NCBI GenBank assembly: GCA_004380135.1
Contig: QXCR01000101.1
Span: forward strand, 1 to 64,000
Length of the DNA: 64,000 nucleotides
Source: Stemphylium vesicarium
Taxonomy: Eukaryota; Ascomycota; Dothideomycetes; Pleosporales; Pleosporaceae
Reading direction: 5' to 3'
The notes below the pieces were generated by a model that saw nothing but the letters and a program-made list of their open reading frames with translations, was not told the origin of the DNA and ran no database searches. The position numbers and the translations under genes were made by a program. Shown here one piece after another: positions 1 to 11,149 of the stretch. Position 1 is the stretch's first letter; every line of letters begins with the position of its first letter.

Positions 1-96
1 AGGGTTGGATCGCCTAGATCGGAAAGTACTAGGCTCTCTCAATCATAGTATGAACCAATTCGGCCTAGTACTTTCCGATCTAGGCGACCCAACCCT
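1..96. repeat. Near-perfect 34-bp inverted repeat, MITE-like hairpin
   Basis: Bases 1-34 and 63-96 are reverse complements with one mismatch, separated by a 28-nt loop. The outer ends read AGGGTTGG and CCAACCCT. The shape suits a snap-back MITE or the end of a DNA transposon. The left flank lies outside the window, so a target-site duplication cannot be tested. C-rich CCCAACCC/CCCTGGCCC motifs follow directly at about 87-122 and may be subterminal repeats of the same element. No transposase is visible nearby. Confidence 0.75.
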
Positions 97-1930
97 GGCC
101 CAGCCCTGGCCCAACCCCGACCCATTTGCCAGTCTAGTTCTGGTTGGGTACGGGGCGGGGCTACTAGACGCGAATCTGTTTTTGTTATACCTTGCAGTCT
201 TCATGTCCTGTCTTTCATCCTCGGGCTTTCTAAATTCTACGCCTTTCTACATGGGTTTATAACATACTTGTTAAGCAAACCATATAACACATCAGTTGCC
301 CATGGGATTCGTGTCTGAAACGCAGAGGTAGCCCATTACTTTTATTTACATATCTTTTGTCTTTGTTCAAAAGGCGCATGTACTTATCAGTCACTCCGCG
401 AAATGCCACTTCGGCGCGTTTCAGTCGCTGTAAGAGCACAAGAGTGCATTAACTTCGAATTTCAAGAAGGGTTGTATGTGTTAGTAGCACAAGGTACTCG
501 ATATCGAGATGTTAAAATTCGCTCTTCCCAGAACCGTGCTGGTTCGGTGGCATCGCTTGCGCTGGCTTTCTCTTGCTGGGTGTTGATTCTTGCGTCAATG
601 GGATCAGGCGTGTAGCAACTGTTGGCAGCGGCTATGGCGGTTCTTTTAATTGTTTTACGGGGCATGTTGTTGATAACAGGTCATTCCCGGTTGTATGCGC
701 TACCGATATCGCTGTCTGCATCGGTGCTGAAGTCTTCTCGCATCATCGATGTCGGCTAGAGCGGAGGCATCTGTGGCTGCTTTCCAACATGATGCTAAAG
801 CACGGAGTTGGTAACAGCATCAACTTGGGCTCTGATAATTGTGATCCCGATACTGTCTGCTTGAATGTGCGTTAGTGGAGCAAGGCTGGGGGCCATGGAA
901 ACTTCCAGGCGTCAATCGGGGTCCACCAAAATACAAGACTCTCTGCCCAGGAACTAGTATCCCACGCACCTGGATGAGCTGCGCGCGTTGATTCCGCACT
1001 TGTACTAAGACATGTCTTGGAAACTCCACTACTCCACTGAATGATCGCCAATGTTGTCTGTTGGAAAGCGCCTCCACCTCATCCTGCACGGCGCTTGACA
1101 TCAGTGATCGCTCAAACACCCACTTAGGGCTTCGAAACAGGTGACCAACAACTTCCTCGGTCGTGTGTTGTTGGGGGGACGATGGTGTCGCGTAGGGCGG
1201 ATGCTACCGCGAGTAAATATCCAAGCCGCGTGATGCAGCGAACGGGGAAATAGCTCACTAAGCCTCCCACCCGGTACACTATCCATGTAATCTCTGCCAA
1301 TATGTGCATGAAGCTGGTTATCGCGTACAAGGCCACCCAAAGTCGAATTTCCAATCACCGGCAAAAAGGCGAGTTTTCGGTAAACAGAACACGCAGAAAG
1401 GGAAGGCGATGGCAGTTTTTTCTTTCTTTTGTCAGGCTGCGATCCGATAGTGCTACCCTCTGAATCAACAGAGGATGGCTGTGTGGGCCTGGGATGAAAT
1501 CTTAGCCGCCGTTAGCATATCCTCCAGCGACGACTCCGCTCGTGCCAAGAGCGTCGGACCCTGAAGTCGGACCAGGGCAGGTGCAGCCATTGGGTCTATA
1601 CAGCAGACAGGAACGCAATGCCTACAATCGACCTGCTTCTCGAATTCACAATGTTTGCACATTCCGCCCGTTCAATCCACATCTTTGCTCTCGATCTCCA
1701 GTCCCGCCACCACGGTACGAGGGGAACGGGGGACAGATTTTGCAGCCAGGGCCGAAGAGCTCCACAGTGTTTTGAGCCGACTATAGAGTATTGGGTATAA
1801 CATCGGCGGCTCCGTTGTTCGCAAGTCAAAGGTACCATTTTTAGCCGAGCCCACGCACCTGACGAGGACGTGACGGAGCAGATAATGGGAGGTCACGTAG
1901 GCCATGGACGAGGCTTTGCATGTCGCGCAG
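97..1930. other. Gene-poor stretch, nothing supported
   Basis: Only short overlapping reading frames occur here and none shows a recognisable domain. Minus-strand frames between 820 and 1364 have a faint retroelement look (a segment resembling the start of a copia-type reverse transcriptase) but are too short and broken to call. Together with the edge repeat this is most simply a repeat-derived intergenic region. Confidence 0.5.
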
Positions 1931-1935
1931 TTTCC

Positions 1936-1973
1936 ATCAGATAATGATTAGATCGAAAATTTTCATCTGATAA
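1936..1973 (+). promoter_or_regulatory. Paired ATCWGATAA sites (SreA/GATA iron-repressor type)
   Basis: ATCAGATAA occurs at 1936-1944 and ATCTGATAA at 1965-1973, both on the + strand, with start points 29 nt apart. Both are exact matches to ATCWGATAA, the known site of the fungal siderophore-repressing GATA factors (SreA/Sre1/SRE). They lie about 450-480 nt upstream of the siderophore transporter ATG. An inverted CCAAT box (ATTGG, 2003-2007) lies 30 nt further on. Repression of the transporter under iron sufficiency is inferred. Confidence 0.75.
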
Positions 1974-2416
1974 CTCCACGCGTCACGCCGCCGTGGGCGC
2001 TCATTGGTTGGAGCTTCCGCTGATGCCGGCTGATTATCGAGATAAGATTTTCCTTGCTGGCCTGGGCCGAGCTTCGGTGAGCTTAATCCCGGAGCTTCAA
2101 CTGCAAAGAGGAACGTTAAGCTTCCTTTGCAGGCGCCTCATTGCCACTAGCTGGGGGTCATGCATGGCGACTGAGACAAAGCATTGCTTTATTCGTGCGC
2201 GGCCTGGGGCGCGACGACACGCGGTCGTGTTCATGAACACAATAGTGCGAGCATGATACCCACCCAGAGACGAGGAGCCGACAACCGGGAGTAACTTGCA
2301 AGGTACTTCTGTGGACCGCGTGGATCATCATTTCTGTATATGAAGCTGCAAGCTCGCTGCGGCTGCTTGTCTTATCAATCTCTTCATCTTTCATCTGCCT
2401 GCTCACATTGGTCAAG

Positions 2417-4318
2417 ATGGGCTTCAACTTCAAAGGATTGACCAGCAGTGCCTTAGTCTCTGGCAACACTGACTCTGCCAATGCCGACCACAAGGACATT
2501 TCCGATGTTCCAGCTGCCGTCCAAGGCCACACCAGCATGGACGCTGCTGGTCCTGATGAGAAGGTCGGCAGCCCAAGGGCGTCTTCGATGAGCCGCGACT
2601 CCGACGAAGAACTAAACGCAGTCGATACCACTGCCGAGCAGGGTGTGCAAGCTGTCCAGGCCGCCTCCCTCGTCTGGAACAAGAGAGACTTGATCCTAGC
2701 ATACATCTTGTACGTCCTCAACCCCATGACCATTTCCAATGGATCCCGCTAACATTCTCGCAGCATGTGGTTCATCCAATTCTTCACTGCCTACGCATCG
2801 AGCACGTCGAGCACCCTCGCCCCCTATGTCACCAGCAGCTTCAACCAACACTCCCTGACCGCATTGACTACCGTCATCTCGTCCATCGTCGGTGGTATCT
2901 GGAAGCTGCCCTATGCCAAGATCCTCAACATCTGGGGCCGACCTTTCGGTCTTTCTCTGGGAGTGGCCATCTACGTTGTCGGTCTTATCCTAATGGCGAG
3001 CTGCAACAACGTCAAGGCCTACTGCGCGGCGCAGACCTTCTTCAACGTCGGCTACAACAGTATCGACTTCTTCGTCACCGTCTTCATTGCCGATACTTCC
3101 AAGCTGAAGAACAGAGCCCTCTTCATCTCTTACGCTTCGTCCCCCTGGCTCATCACTACCTGGGTCTACGGATACGGCATCAACGGCATCACGGCTAAAG
3201 GAGGCATCGGCTGGCGATGGGCATATGGTATCTTCGCCATCCTCGCTCCCATTGTCATTTCCCCTCTTGTGATCCTCTTCGTCGTCTACGAAGGCAAGGC
3301 TCGCAAGCAAGGCCTAATCACCCCCCGACCAAGCCGTGGTACCTTTGGCCAAACCGTCTACTACTATCTCCGCGAATTTGATGCCGTTGGTCTTCTCATC
3401 CTGGCCGCTGGACTGTCCCTCTTCCTCTTGTCCTTCAACATCTACTCGTACCAGGCCGACGGCTGGAAGTCACCCCTGATCATCTGCTTCATCGTCTTCG
3501 GCGCCATCCTCGTCGCTCTCTTCGGTCTGTGGGAGAAGTACTGTGCCCCCGTCACCTTCATTCCCTGGCCCCTGCTCAAGAACCGCACCGTCATCTTCAC
3601 CTACACCATGGCGGGTTCGCTTTACATTGGCTGGTACTGCTGGGACTCGTACTTTTACTCGCTGCTTATCGTCTTGTTCAACCAGACCGAGGTGCACGCG
3701 ACCTGGATTGCCAACATCTACACCATGGGCAGCTGCTTCATCTGCATCATCTACGGTATCACGCTCCGGTACTACGGAAAGCTCAAGATCTACTCCCTCT
3801 TCATGGGTGTCCCGCTTACCATGCTGGGCGTTGGCCTCATGATCAAGTTCCGCCAGCCCGACGAGAACATTGGCTACATTGTCATGTGCATGATCTTCAT
3901 TGCCTTTGGTGGCGGTATCTTGGTCATCTCCGAACAGACGACTCTCATGGCTGTCTCTAAGCAGCAGGACTTCCCCGCTCTCCTCGCTGTCGAGTCCATG
4001 ATCATCTCCATCGGCAGCGCTATCGGGTCCACCATCGCTGGTGCCATCTGGACTGGTGTCTTCCCAGCTCGCCTCATGGCTAACCTGCCCGCCAGCGCCA
4101 TGGACAACTTTGCAAACATCTACGGCGACTTCAATGTGCAGGCCAGCTACCCGGTTGGAAGCCCCACTCGCGATGCCATCAACCTCAGTTATGGCCAGAC
4201 TCAGCGATACATGCTTATCGCTGCTGTTTGCGTCTACTGCATCACCCTCTTCAGCGTTGCCCTGTGGCAGAACGTCGACGTGAGGACGATGAAGCAGAGG
4301 ACCATTGGTCTATTGTAG
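2417..4318 (+). CDS. Siderophore-iron MFS transporter (Sit1/MirB/ARN type)
   Basis: This is a 615-residue major facilitator of the fungal siderophore-iron:proton symporter family, expected in the plasma membrane where it imports ferric siderophores. Exon 1 is 2417-2709 and exon 2 is 2764-4318. The 54-nt intron has donor GTACGT, a GCTAAC branch site and a CAG acceptor. The start is the first ATG after a stop, in the context CAAGATGG. The N-terminal 80 or so residues are hydrophilic and acidic. About 14 membrane segments follow, typical of this subfamily. Family-typical stretches include WFIQFFTAYASSTSSTLAPY in the first helix, the NVGYNSIDFFVTVFIAD region and an RWAYGIF segment. Length and residues fit an active transporter. 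Two ATCWGATAA sites upstream support iron regulation. The exact siderophore cannot be read from the sequence. Confidence 0.93.
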
Positions 4319-4635
4319 ACAAATCATCTCCGGCTCTACTAGGTTATTTGCAGAGCACTGAGCTTTGAACGACCAAACATTGAAGTAAAATAAATAGAAA
4401 GATGAAGATTAAGTAGTCGTACGAATCGTACGGAAATAATTAATATGTTCAAATTCTCAACGTTTTCCATGAAAATGCCCGTGTACGCCATGCCGCTATG
4501 CTTCAATATGTATCCTTTGGGCTTTCTAGTTTTGCCCTCCAAGCTCAATGCGAAAACGGTAAGGGAATAGTGAGAGTGTACTAAGCTGGGTATCAACGAA
4601 GTGAAGACGGAAGATGCTGCCGATCGAAAAGCGAT
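4319..4635. other. Intergenic region between convergent genes
   Basis: This is about 317 bp between the siderophore transporter stop and the esterase stop. It is locally AT-rich (about 4380-4460), as expected for two facing 3' untranslated regions. No gene is seen. Confidence 0.6.
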
Positions 4636-5740
4636 TTACAACAAGATAGTCACGGCCAGAGCCAGTGTTGTCAAGTATCCAAGTGCAGCGGTCACGGAGC
4701 TAGCGGCACCCTCGGCACCAGTCTGTTGCGCAGCCGCCTGGGCTTCAGTCACACTTGCTGTGGGTATGGGAGAAGGGGTACCAGATCCGGATCCTGTCGC
4801 TTGTGGTCTGGCAGCAACGCTCTTGGTGGCAGTCGCAGTAGCCGAAGAGCTGATGACGGGCTTGCTAGGTTTGGCACTCGCATCGCCGTCGCTTGCCTTT
4901 GCCATGGCGGCAACCCACTTTGTGACTTCCTCGTTGTGCTGGATGAAGTAGTTCAAGTGCTCGTTTACTGATTGCGGCTCGGATCCTACTGCGCAGATTG
5001 GGTCGCTGTAGTGGCAGTAGTCGAGGAGCACGTCGGCGTATTGGTTCAGGTCTTCGAGCTGCTCGGTGGTGCGGGCGCGTGTGCCGTCGTAGTCCTTGCC
5101 GCCGCCGACGGTGAAGTTTTGGCCCTTGGAGCGGGCAACGGCGCCAAAAGTGACGGCTGCAACGACTGCGCGGGTATTAGTATATGGAATCGTACGGCAA
5201 AAGTGCGGTATATGTAGGGGTATAATTACCGTTGGAACCAGGTGCAACACTAGCGTCAAAGGCCGGATTGCTGTCCTGCTCGCACGCAAACGTCGGGCCT
5301 CCACCACCACCAAGCATGTCCTGCGCGACCGAGCCACCCTGCGAGTAGCCCAGGACAATCAGCTTGCTGTCCGGGCACTTTTCGCTGTACTCCTTCATCT
5401 GCGCCTGTCCGTTCTTGGCTCCCTTGGAGGCCGAGTCGCACCATGCATTCTGCCCCCATGCTGAGCTCTTCGCGGGGTACTCGACATCCTCGTAGCCGCA
5501 CTCGTCAGTACCGCCAATGGCCGAGCATACCTCCTTGGTCAGGTTGCCCAAACGGCCGGGCGTCGGCTCATCGGAACCACGAACAACGAAGACGTGGAAA
5601 GGAGTGCAGTCGGCGGACTGATAGGCTAGGATCTCTGTCGTGTTGCAATAGATACCTGGCGAAGGTGCGTCACAACGCTGTTGTGCGAGTGCGAGGGTCC
5701 CGCTGAGAGTGAGGATGGCGGAGGTGAGACCGACCCTCAT
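4636..5740 (-). CDS. Secreted cutinase-like (CE5) serine esterase, GPI-anchored
   Basis: This 346-residue protein belongs to the cutinase/acetylxylan esterase family CE5, which cleaves ester bonds in cutin or acetylated xylan. Exon 1 is 5740-5230 and exon 2 is 5165-4636; the 64-nt intron uses GTAATT and CAG. A signal peptide (MRVGLTSAIL...LALAQ) comes first. The nucleophile motif GYSQGG puts Ser at 133. The later DPIC and NEHLNY motifs place Asp225 and His240, completing the triad. Paired cysteines fit the disulfides of CE5. After the domain come about 80 residues rich in Ser, Thr, Ala and Pro and a hydrophobic end without charged residues, the pattern of a GPI attachment signal. GPI-anchored CE5 proteins can act at the hyphal wall, so the natural substrate is uncertain. 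Confidence 0.88.
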
Positions 5741-7362
5741 GATTTGCGATTTTCCGGATTAGACTTTCGGGGAAGAACGAGGGACACTAGGGTTCCGACA
5801 CAAAAGCAACCGCAGGTATGGTACAGAAGGGAAAATGGCAGATGCAGGGCAGAACCAAACTTCTACTGACGGCCAAAATATGCAGGGTAACGAAGGGGTG
5901 CGATTAAAGGTATACAAAGAACAACGAGCGGAAACGAACGACGATATGGAAACAAGAAGCTCAAGCGCCAGGAAACAGCAGCGCGATCGACGCAACCATG
6001 ATGCAAAAAAGCACGGGCCTGCACCCATTTTCTCCATGTCCCCATGGCCTCCAGCCTTGATTCGGGTCGAAAATGATATCAAGGCATATGCAGCAAAAGG
6101 CTTGTTTACTCATTCATTCCGCCCCTGCTAACGCAATTGCGCAAGGTGCAGCGCCGCCAACGCGGCTGTTCGGCATGTCGCCAAGAGATTTGCGCCACAA
6201 GCAGCCACATGCGGCATTCTGGACGCAGGAACAATCTCTTGGGGCTTGCGCGTTCGCTTCTTCTCACATCATTCCCCCATGTCGTGAATAGGGGGCGCGC
6301 GCCTGCGCCGAGGCGGTGTCTGCAGCTTTCATTTCCACGCCGCCTACAAAACGTCTCAGGTGGGACTTGGGCGTGTTTGTCACGTTGGATACAGACAGTT
6401 GTATGTTGTTGTCGCGTGAGCGCCACAACACCTCGAGTGCAGTGTCGATGCACCATGGAAGCTGATCAGGACGTGCAGTCGATCCGTACCGCAGCACGAT
6501 ACGAGAACGTTGGTGGCCTTGTTGTCCATGCGCCTGGTACCTGTCGGCCGTCTATTCGATACGTTCGAGACCTTTGGGGCGCCTAATGAGAGATTGTTCT
6601 GGCTCGCTTGTGCCCACTTTAATTTTCCCATTGGGACTGCCGCCTTGACTTTTCTCTTTCACCTTCTATCACGGGCTGCTTCATCTATTGCCGTCGCTTC
6701 CATCTCCTGATTGCCCCTGAGTACTGCAGGCGCCGACCGATATATTTAATATCCCTTGCCGTGAGTATGCCTAGGTGGGTGTCCAGGGTGGACATGACTT
6801 TCGAGGGTCCCTGTTGTCCTTAATGCTCTCGTCTTCTCGTTGCTTTCTTTCGAGTATCCTTAAGCTGCGTTCCCAGTTCTCAATCAGTCTGATCATGCTC
6901 GCTTCACACTGTGCTCTATCTCCAGGGTTGCATTCCATCCAAGGTAGCTGCGTTAGATTGTCAGTGGGCAGTATTGTATTCTGTTCTCGAAAGGCCCAAT
7001 GATATCTCATATAACTTTTACTCAGGGTGGGTGCTTCTCAAGATGGTGCATCTGGGGCGGAAGTAGAGGTTGATTGCGTGCAGCAAACACCAGCGGACAT
7101 GAACTAGGCCGGCGATTACACCTCCTGATGTCCCATTCTTATCACATCTGCATCTCTGGATGCCTATTGCCCCTGATCGCATCTCGTTCCGGTACACCAT
7201 TGCGACTTTGATCTCGATTGCGGGCCTGGTGGGTTTCCCTATGCACTCGCATCGCTCGTCCTTCCCCCATCTACAACTTTAGATTTCTTCAGTTTCTCTG
7301 TATACTCAGACCATCTACACACTACCTCGCATACTGCGACGGAATATCTCCAGTTTGCTCCC
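5741..7362. other. Long intergenic region, no supported gene
   Basis: This 1.6-kb stretch holds the esterase promoter and the upstream region of the next locus. The reading frames found (for example 6137-6586 on + and 6106-6456 on -) overlap each other, lack codon bias and have no recognisable domain. A pyrimidine-rich tract at about 7250-7360 looks like fungal promoter or 5' leader sequence. Confidence 0.5.
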
Positions 7363-8755
7363 ATGTACTTTCCTTTTCTTAGACCCCGTTTTCCTGGATT
7401 CGATTGCAGTGTGAAGGCTACTCATGTAGCCAATCCATCTCACACAACGCTCAGCCAAATCACAGAACATACGCTGTGGGAGAGTCGTCGTTATGTCCAA
7501 GAGCGACTTACCACTATCCTCGGCCCGGAATGTATGAAGTTCCAACTGCTCCCGTCCGGCCACAACCCTGTCGATCCCATCATCGAAGAGCACTGCCAAC
7601 AGATGGCCACCAACGACATCCTCAGCCAGTGGGAAGTATACAAGACTGAGATGCGACGTCAGGAGGAGGAGCGCCAGCGCCAAGCTCAAGAAGAGGAGGT
7701 TGCTCGATTGAGGGTGCAAATCCTGCTTGATCACTACCGCTGAATCCACGTGGGACGTCTGGATAAGCTAGCACTATACGGTCCGGACCTAGCAAATGGT
7801 GTCGATTTGCTGGAGGCTGCTCTACAGTATGGCTCCATTGATGATGCGACTAGGGTCATGCTGGAATTTACTCACCAGGTTCTCCTCCCCATTGAAGGTT
7901 TTCTCCAAGAGTGCCACAAGGAGATTCCACTGGAGGAGGTCGGCGCTGAGAAGCTCAAGGAGGCCTGGCCTATCGAGTGTCTCGATGGCATGTACAAGGT
8001 CCTCAAGGGCGAGTCCAACATCAGCGCTGAGGTTGTCTACATGTTTCAAGGGACTGAAGCCATTTGCAAGCCCCTCAACAACCCAACACCCTCCCAGGAC
8101 CCTTTCGCGCCGAAGCCTGCACCAGCCAAGGATTTCCGCCTTAACTTCGCTTCCAACAACGCCAGACCCGCGACGAAAGCGCCTTCTGCGAATGGCTTCT
8201 CTATCCTCGGCGCCGCCTCTGCACCTGCCCAGAGGGAGGCCAAGGAGCAACAAAATGCTCCTGCACCTGCACCTGAAGGCAGCGACTTTTCAAAGCTTCT
8301 TGCTGCGACTGCCGAAAAGGCCAACGGCGGCAAGCAAGAAGGATCCGGCGCAGCATCAACCATCCCTTCCATCAGCATCATGCCGCCAGGACTCGCCGCA
8401 AGGCAAGCCGTCCTCCAGTACGTGGCTACGGAAAACATGGCCTTTCAGAGCGAAGTACAAGACCTGATCCGAAACAACGACGCCGTCAGCGTTCATCGCC
8501 GCCAGGCCAAAGCCAATTTGCACGAGATCCTTGACAAGGCGAATGGCGAGGAAGGCTTTCTTGGAGAAATGGACGCTGGTCACTACAGGACTCAGATTGA
8601 GAACTGTTACCAAGATTAACACTCTGCCGGCTGGTGCGCGCATGAACCGCGATACGCCGGCGCTCAAGAAGCTTTGCGGTCGGGCTTTGAAGCTCTGGGC
8701 TATTCACGAAAAGTGGAACTTGCTCTCCGGTTTTCTGGTTGGACGGTGGGTTTAG
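7363..8755 (+). pseudogene. Unrecognised gene with in-frame stop and a likely 3' frameshift
   Basis: I do not recognise the family. One frame runs from ATG 7363 to TAA 8617-8619 but is broken by TGA at 7741-7743. Coding-like sequence lies on both sides: a charged helix rich in Glu, Arg and Gln before the stop, and after it an acidic helical region, an Ala/Pro-rich linker (about 8090-8340) and another helical part. No ATG follows closely after the TGA, so a separate second gene is unlikely. At the 3' end, a further 46-codon coding-like stretch (from GTTACC, about 8606, to TAG 8753-8755) lies one frame over, as if one base had been gained near 8605. A 54-nt intron 7714-7767 could remove the TGA, but its acceptor would be AAG, unlike the other introns here. 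The locus may be a pseudogene, an odd splice form or a sequencing error. Confidence 0.5.
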
Positions 8756-9980
8756 CTTGAGCCACTTTTGAGTCCAGAACCTGATCTCGCTGCATCATTA
8801 TCTTTAGTCGCGCATAGCGATATTGTTTTCCTTCTTCTTCCCTTTCTCCCACGAAATTATGAGTCACGGCCTTTCGGTATCACGAGTCACGACCTCATGA
8901 TTACTGCTATTTCGTCTTTCTCGTCACTCGCGCTTCGAGCGGTTCCTTCTGATAACTTCTCAACGGAATAGTCTTACACAACTTTTCTTTCTGCGTTCGT
9001 AAGTCTACTTCGCGACACAGCTTTTAAACAAATGCCTTTACTGGGATGTGTGTTTTGAGCGCCATAATACCAATGTAATAGTAGTCGGAGATATTGGATG
9101 CATGGCGAACAGCGACCCGCATAAGCATAAATTTGGGAGTAATTAAAAAGTCAAAGATAGATGAAAGTACAAGGCCAAATCCAATAGTAAGGTGCCCTGA
9201 CATCAGCAGTCTCCATCTCAGCCACCGGATGATAAGTAGGTCCTTTTCAGTACTCACACGATCCATACCCACGATGCCCAGCCCATAATGAGCACGATAT
9301 CGCGCATTCCTTACATAAGAGGCGCAAGCTGAAGACATCTCAGACCTTCTAGGAATTGAGCATGTTTTGTGCGAAAAGCAAAGACTGCAAATCCGACGCG
9401 AATCCCAAACCGGATCCTTCTCACTGTGGGCCGAAAAACAACCTCATCGTACAACCTAGCCATCCCAAAGCACCATGATGGGCGGATCCATCAATCCACT
9501 ATTCACGTCCGCTTACATATTCCAAGATGCTCATTGCATCCCACGTCGCAGAAGAGCTTAGCCATTTGTCTTGGCTCGTCGCCATAATGGGCGCAAAAGG
9601 GAACATATTCCGTCCCAACGACGCTACTCAAGTGGCGAATGGGCCATGGGGTCCACACGGGTCGGATAGTCGCGACCAGTTAGGAGATGCCAATCCGGGC
9701 TAGAGGCCCGGGGTGAAGATAGCGGGGGTATGGGGGACCTTGGTAGGGGCCTGGGGCGTGTGCCATGGGATCGGGTGCTAACTGGCGATCTTTCGCGCCT
9801 GTCCCTCGTTCATACACAGAGTCATCATGTCAAAGGGTGTAAAAATGTCGAATTTCAGGGTTTGCAAGTTGTTTGAGTTCTGATTTCAAAGTTTTGGTAT
9901 TCATTCGCAGTGTAAACAATCATCTGGGGTATCTAGTCGTATCTCTTCACCGCCGTCCTCCTCTGTCAAGTCATCTCTGT
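8756..9980. other. Intergenic region, nothing supported
   Basis: This 1.2-kb stretch lies between the broken locus and the stop codon of the copper transporter. The longest frame (9338-9024 on -, 104 codons) has no recognisable features. A GC-rich, purine-biased stretch at about 9690-9780 is unexplained. Confidence 0.5.
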
Positions 9981-10616
9981 CTAATGGCAGCATCCTGTTG
10001 GACCTGCAGTACCAGGTGCTGAGTGCCTCATATCCTTTTCATCGGGCCTTCCATATGGTATCTTGACCACCATCCAGTCGCACAAGAACTTGCCCAGGAT
10101 AGCACCCAGAACAATCGAGATGAAGATGTAGCCGTTGAAGTGCATCACCAGCAACATGACAATGTAGGCAAGACCAAGGGTAATACCGTGGATCGTAGCG
10201 CGAACCAGTTGTTGTAGTCCAGTGGCGCGGAATGTCGCATGCTGGGTTCCGAGGGTGGTGGTGGGGCCGTCGCAGCAGTTCGAAGGCATAGCAGCAGCCA
10301 GAGCGGTTTCTTGTGCGTGAAGTTGGCGCTGGAATTGACGGAGGAGAAATGCGTCGTATTCGTGGCTAACTCGTCGTAGGAATTCAAGACAAACGACGAG
10401 GAGTGCGGCGCCGATGCAGCTTGCGGCCATCATGCCGTTGTTGGTGATGTGCCATGATGAGGACAGGAAGCAGGCATCTTCGACACGCCAGTTCCACAGC
10501 ATCTAAGGGAATTGTTAGTCACCTTTCATATTGTCATTTCAAGACCAAATTGCTCATACCTCTGTCACGCAGGTGCTGTTGTCGCTCATACCGGCCATTC
10601 CTGTCATTCCATGCAT
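9981..10616 (-). CDS. Ctr-family high-affinity copper transporter
   Basis: This 192-residue Ctr protein forms trimeric plasma-membrane pores for Cu(I). Exon 1 is 10616-10560 and exon 2 is 10502-9981. The 57-nt intron has donor GTATGA, a GACTAAC branch and a TAG acceptor. The N terminus carries the methionine-rich copper-binding segment MHGMTGMAGM. Three membrane helices follow. The second contains the MxxxM selectivity motif (MLLVM) and the third the GxxxG packing motif (GAILG), both diagnostic for Ctr. The C terminus ends in Cys-Cys-His, a likely copper hand-off site. The frame is open upstream to an ATG at 10811, but starting at 10616 puts the Met motif at the N terminus, as is usual. It is divergent to a metalloreductase, which would supply the Cu(I) it imports. 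Confidence 0.92.
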
Positions 10617-11149
10617 GATGGGCGGTACTGTGGGGGGGTGTATATCTGCGCACGCCGCTCGTTCGGATAAAATGCTTGTCGCCACACGAAGTTTCCTCTG
10701 GATTAACAGATAGCTGAAGCGTGAACGAGGGACCAAAAGATAGATGCGACAGCTGTGGATTGATGGTACGTCAAATATGGCTCCGGCGTCGCGGGATAAG
10801 GCGATATTCATAGGGTCCGTAGGGTACAGGCCATTCCCGTCTCACCGCGTCTGGGCAGCCATCCCATGCCGGTACATGGGCCGAACTTGTGGGGTTACTT
10901 GCTCAAACACTCTCGCGCCTACGCTATAGATTACCCAGTACCCACCCTAAGACCCATATGAATCTTTCTAGACTCTTGGCTTCCGGTCCAGCAAGTCAGA
11001 CTTCCGCTAAACATGCTCACAGTGCTCCGGGCCCAGGTGGTGCTCCACGTTTATATAGATGGCCGGCACACGCCGTGCAGAAGCAGCCAGTCCATCATCC
11101 AATCTTCATCCCGTGGTTGATCATTTCTCGTTGCGATTGAACCGCAGCC
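10617..11149. promoter_or_regulatory. Shared divergent promoter of Ctr and reductase genes
   Basis: Only 533 bp separate the two divergent start codons, so both promoters must lie here. A TATA box (TTATATAG, 11051-11058) stands about 95 nt before the reductase ATG. I found no ATCWGATAA site here. A TTGCTC sequence near 10900 resembles the core of fungal copper-response elements but is too short to rely on. Confidence 0.55.

Noticed and set aside
820..1364. Possible copia-like retroelement fragments
   Set aside because: The likeness covers one short segment only. No protease, integrase or RNase H motif and no long terminal repeat was found.
4601..5464. Plus-strand frames across the esterase gene
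   Set aside because: They are shadows of the minus-strand CE5 gene, whose signal peptide, catalytic triad and intron are all consistent.
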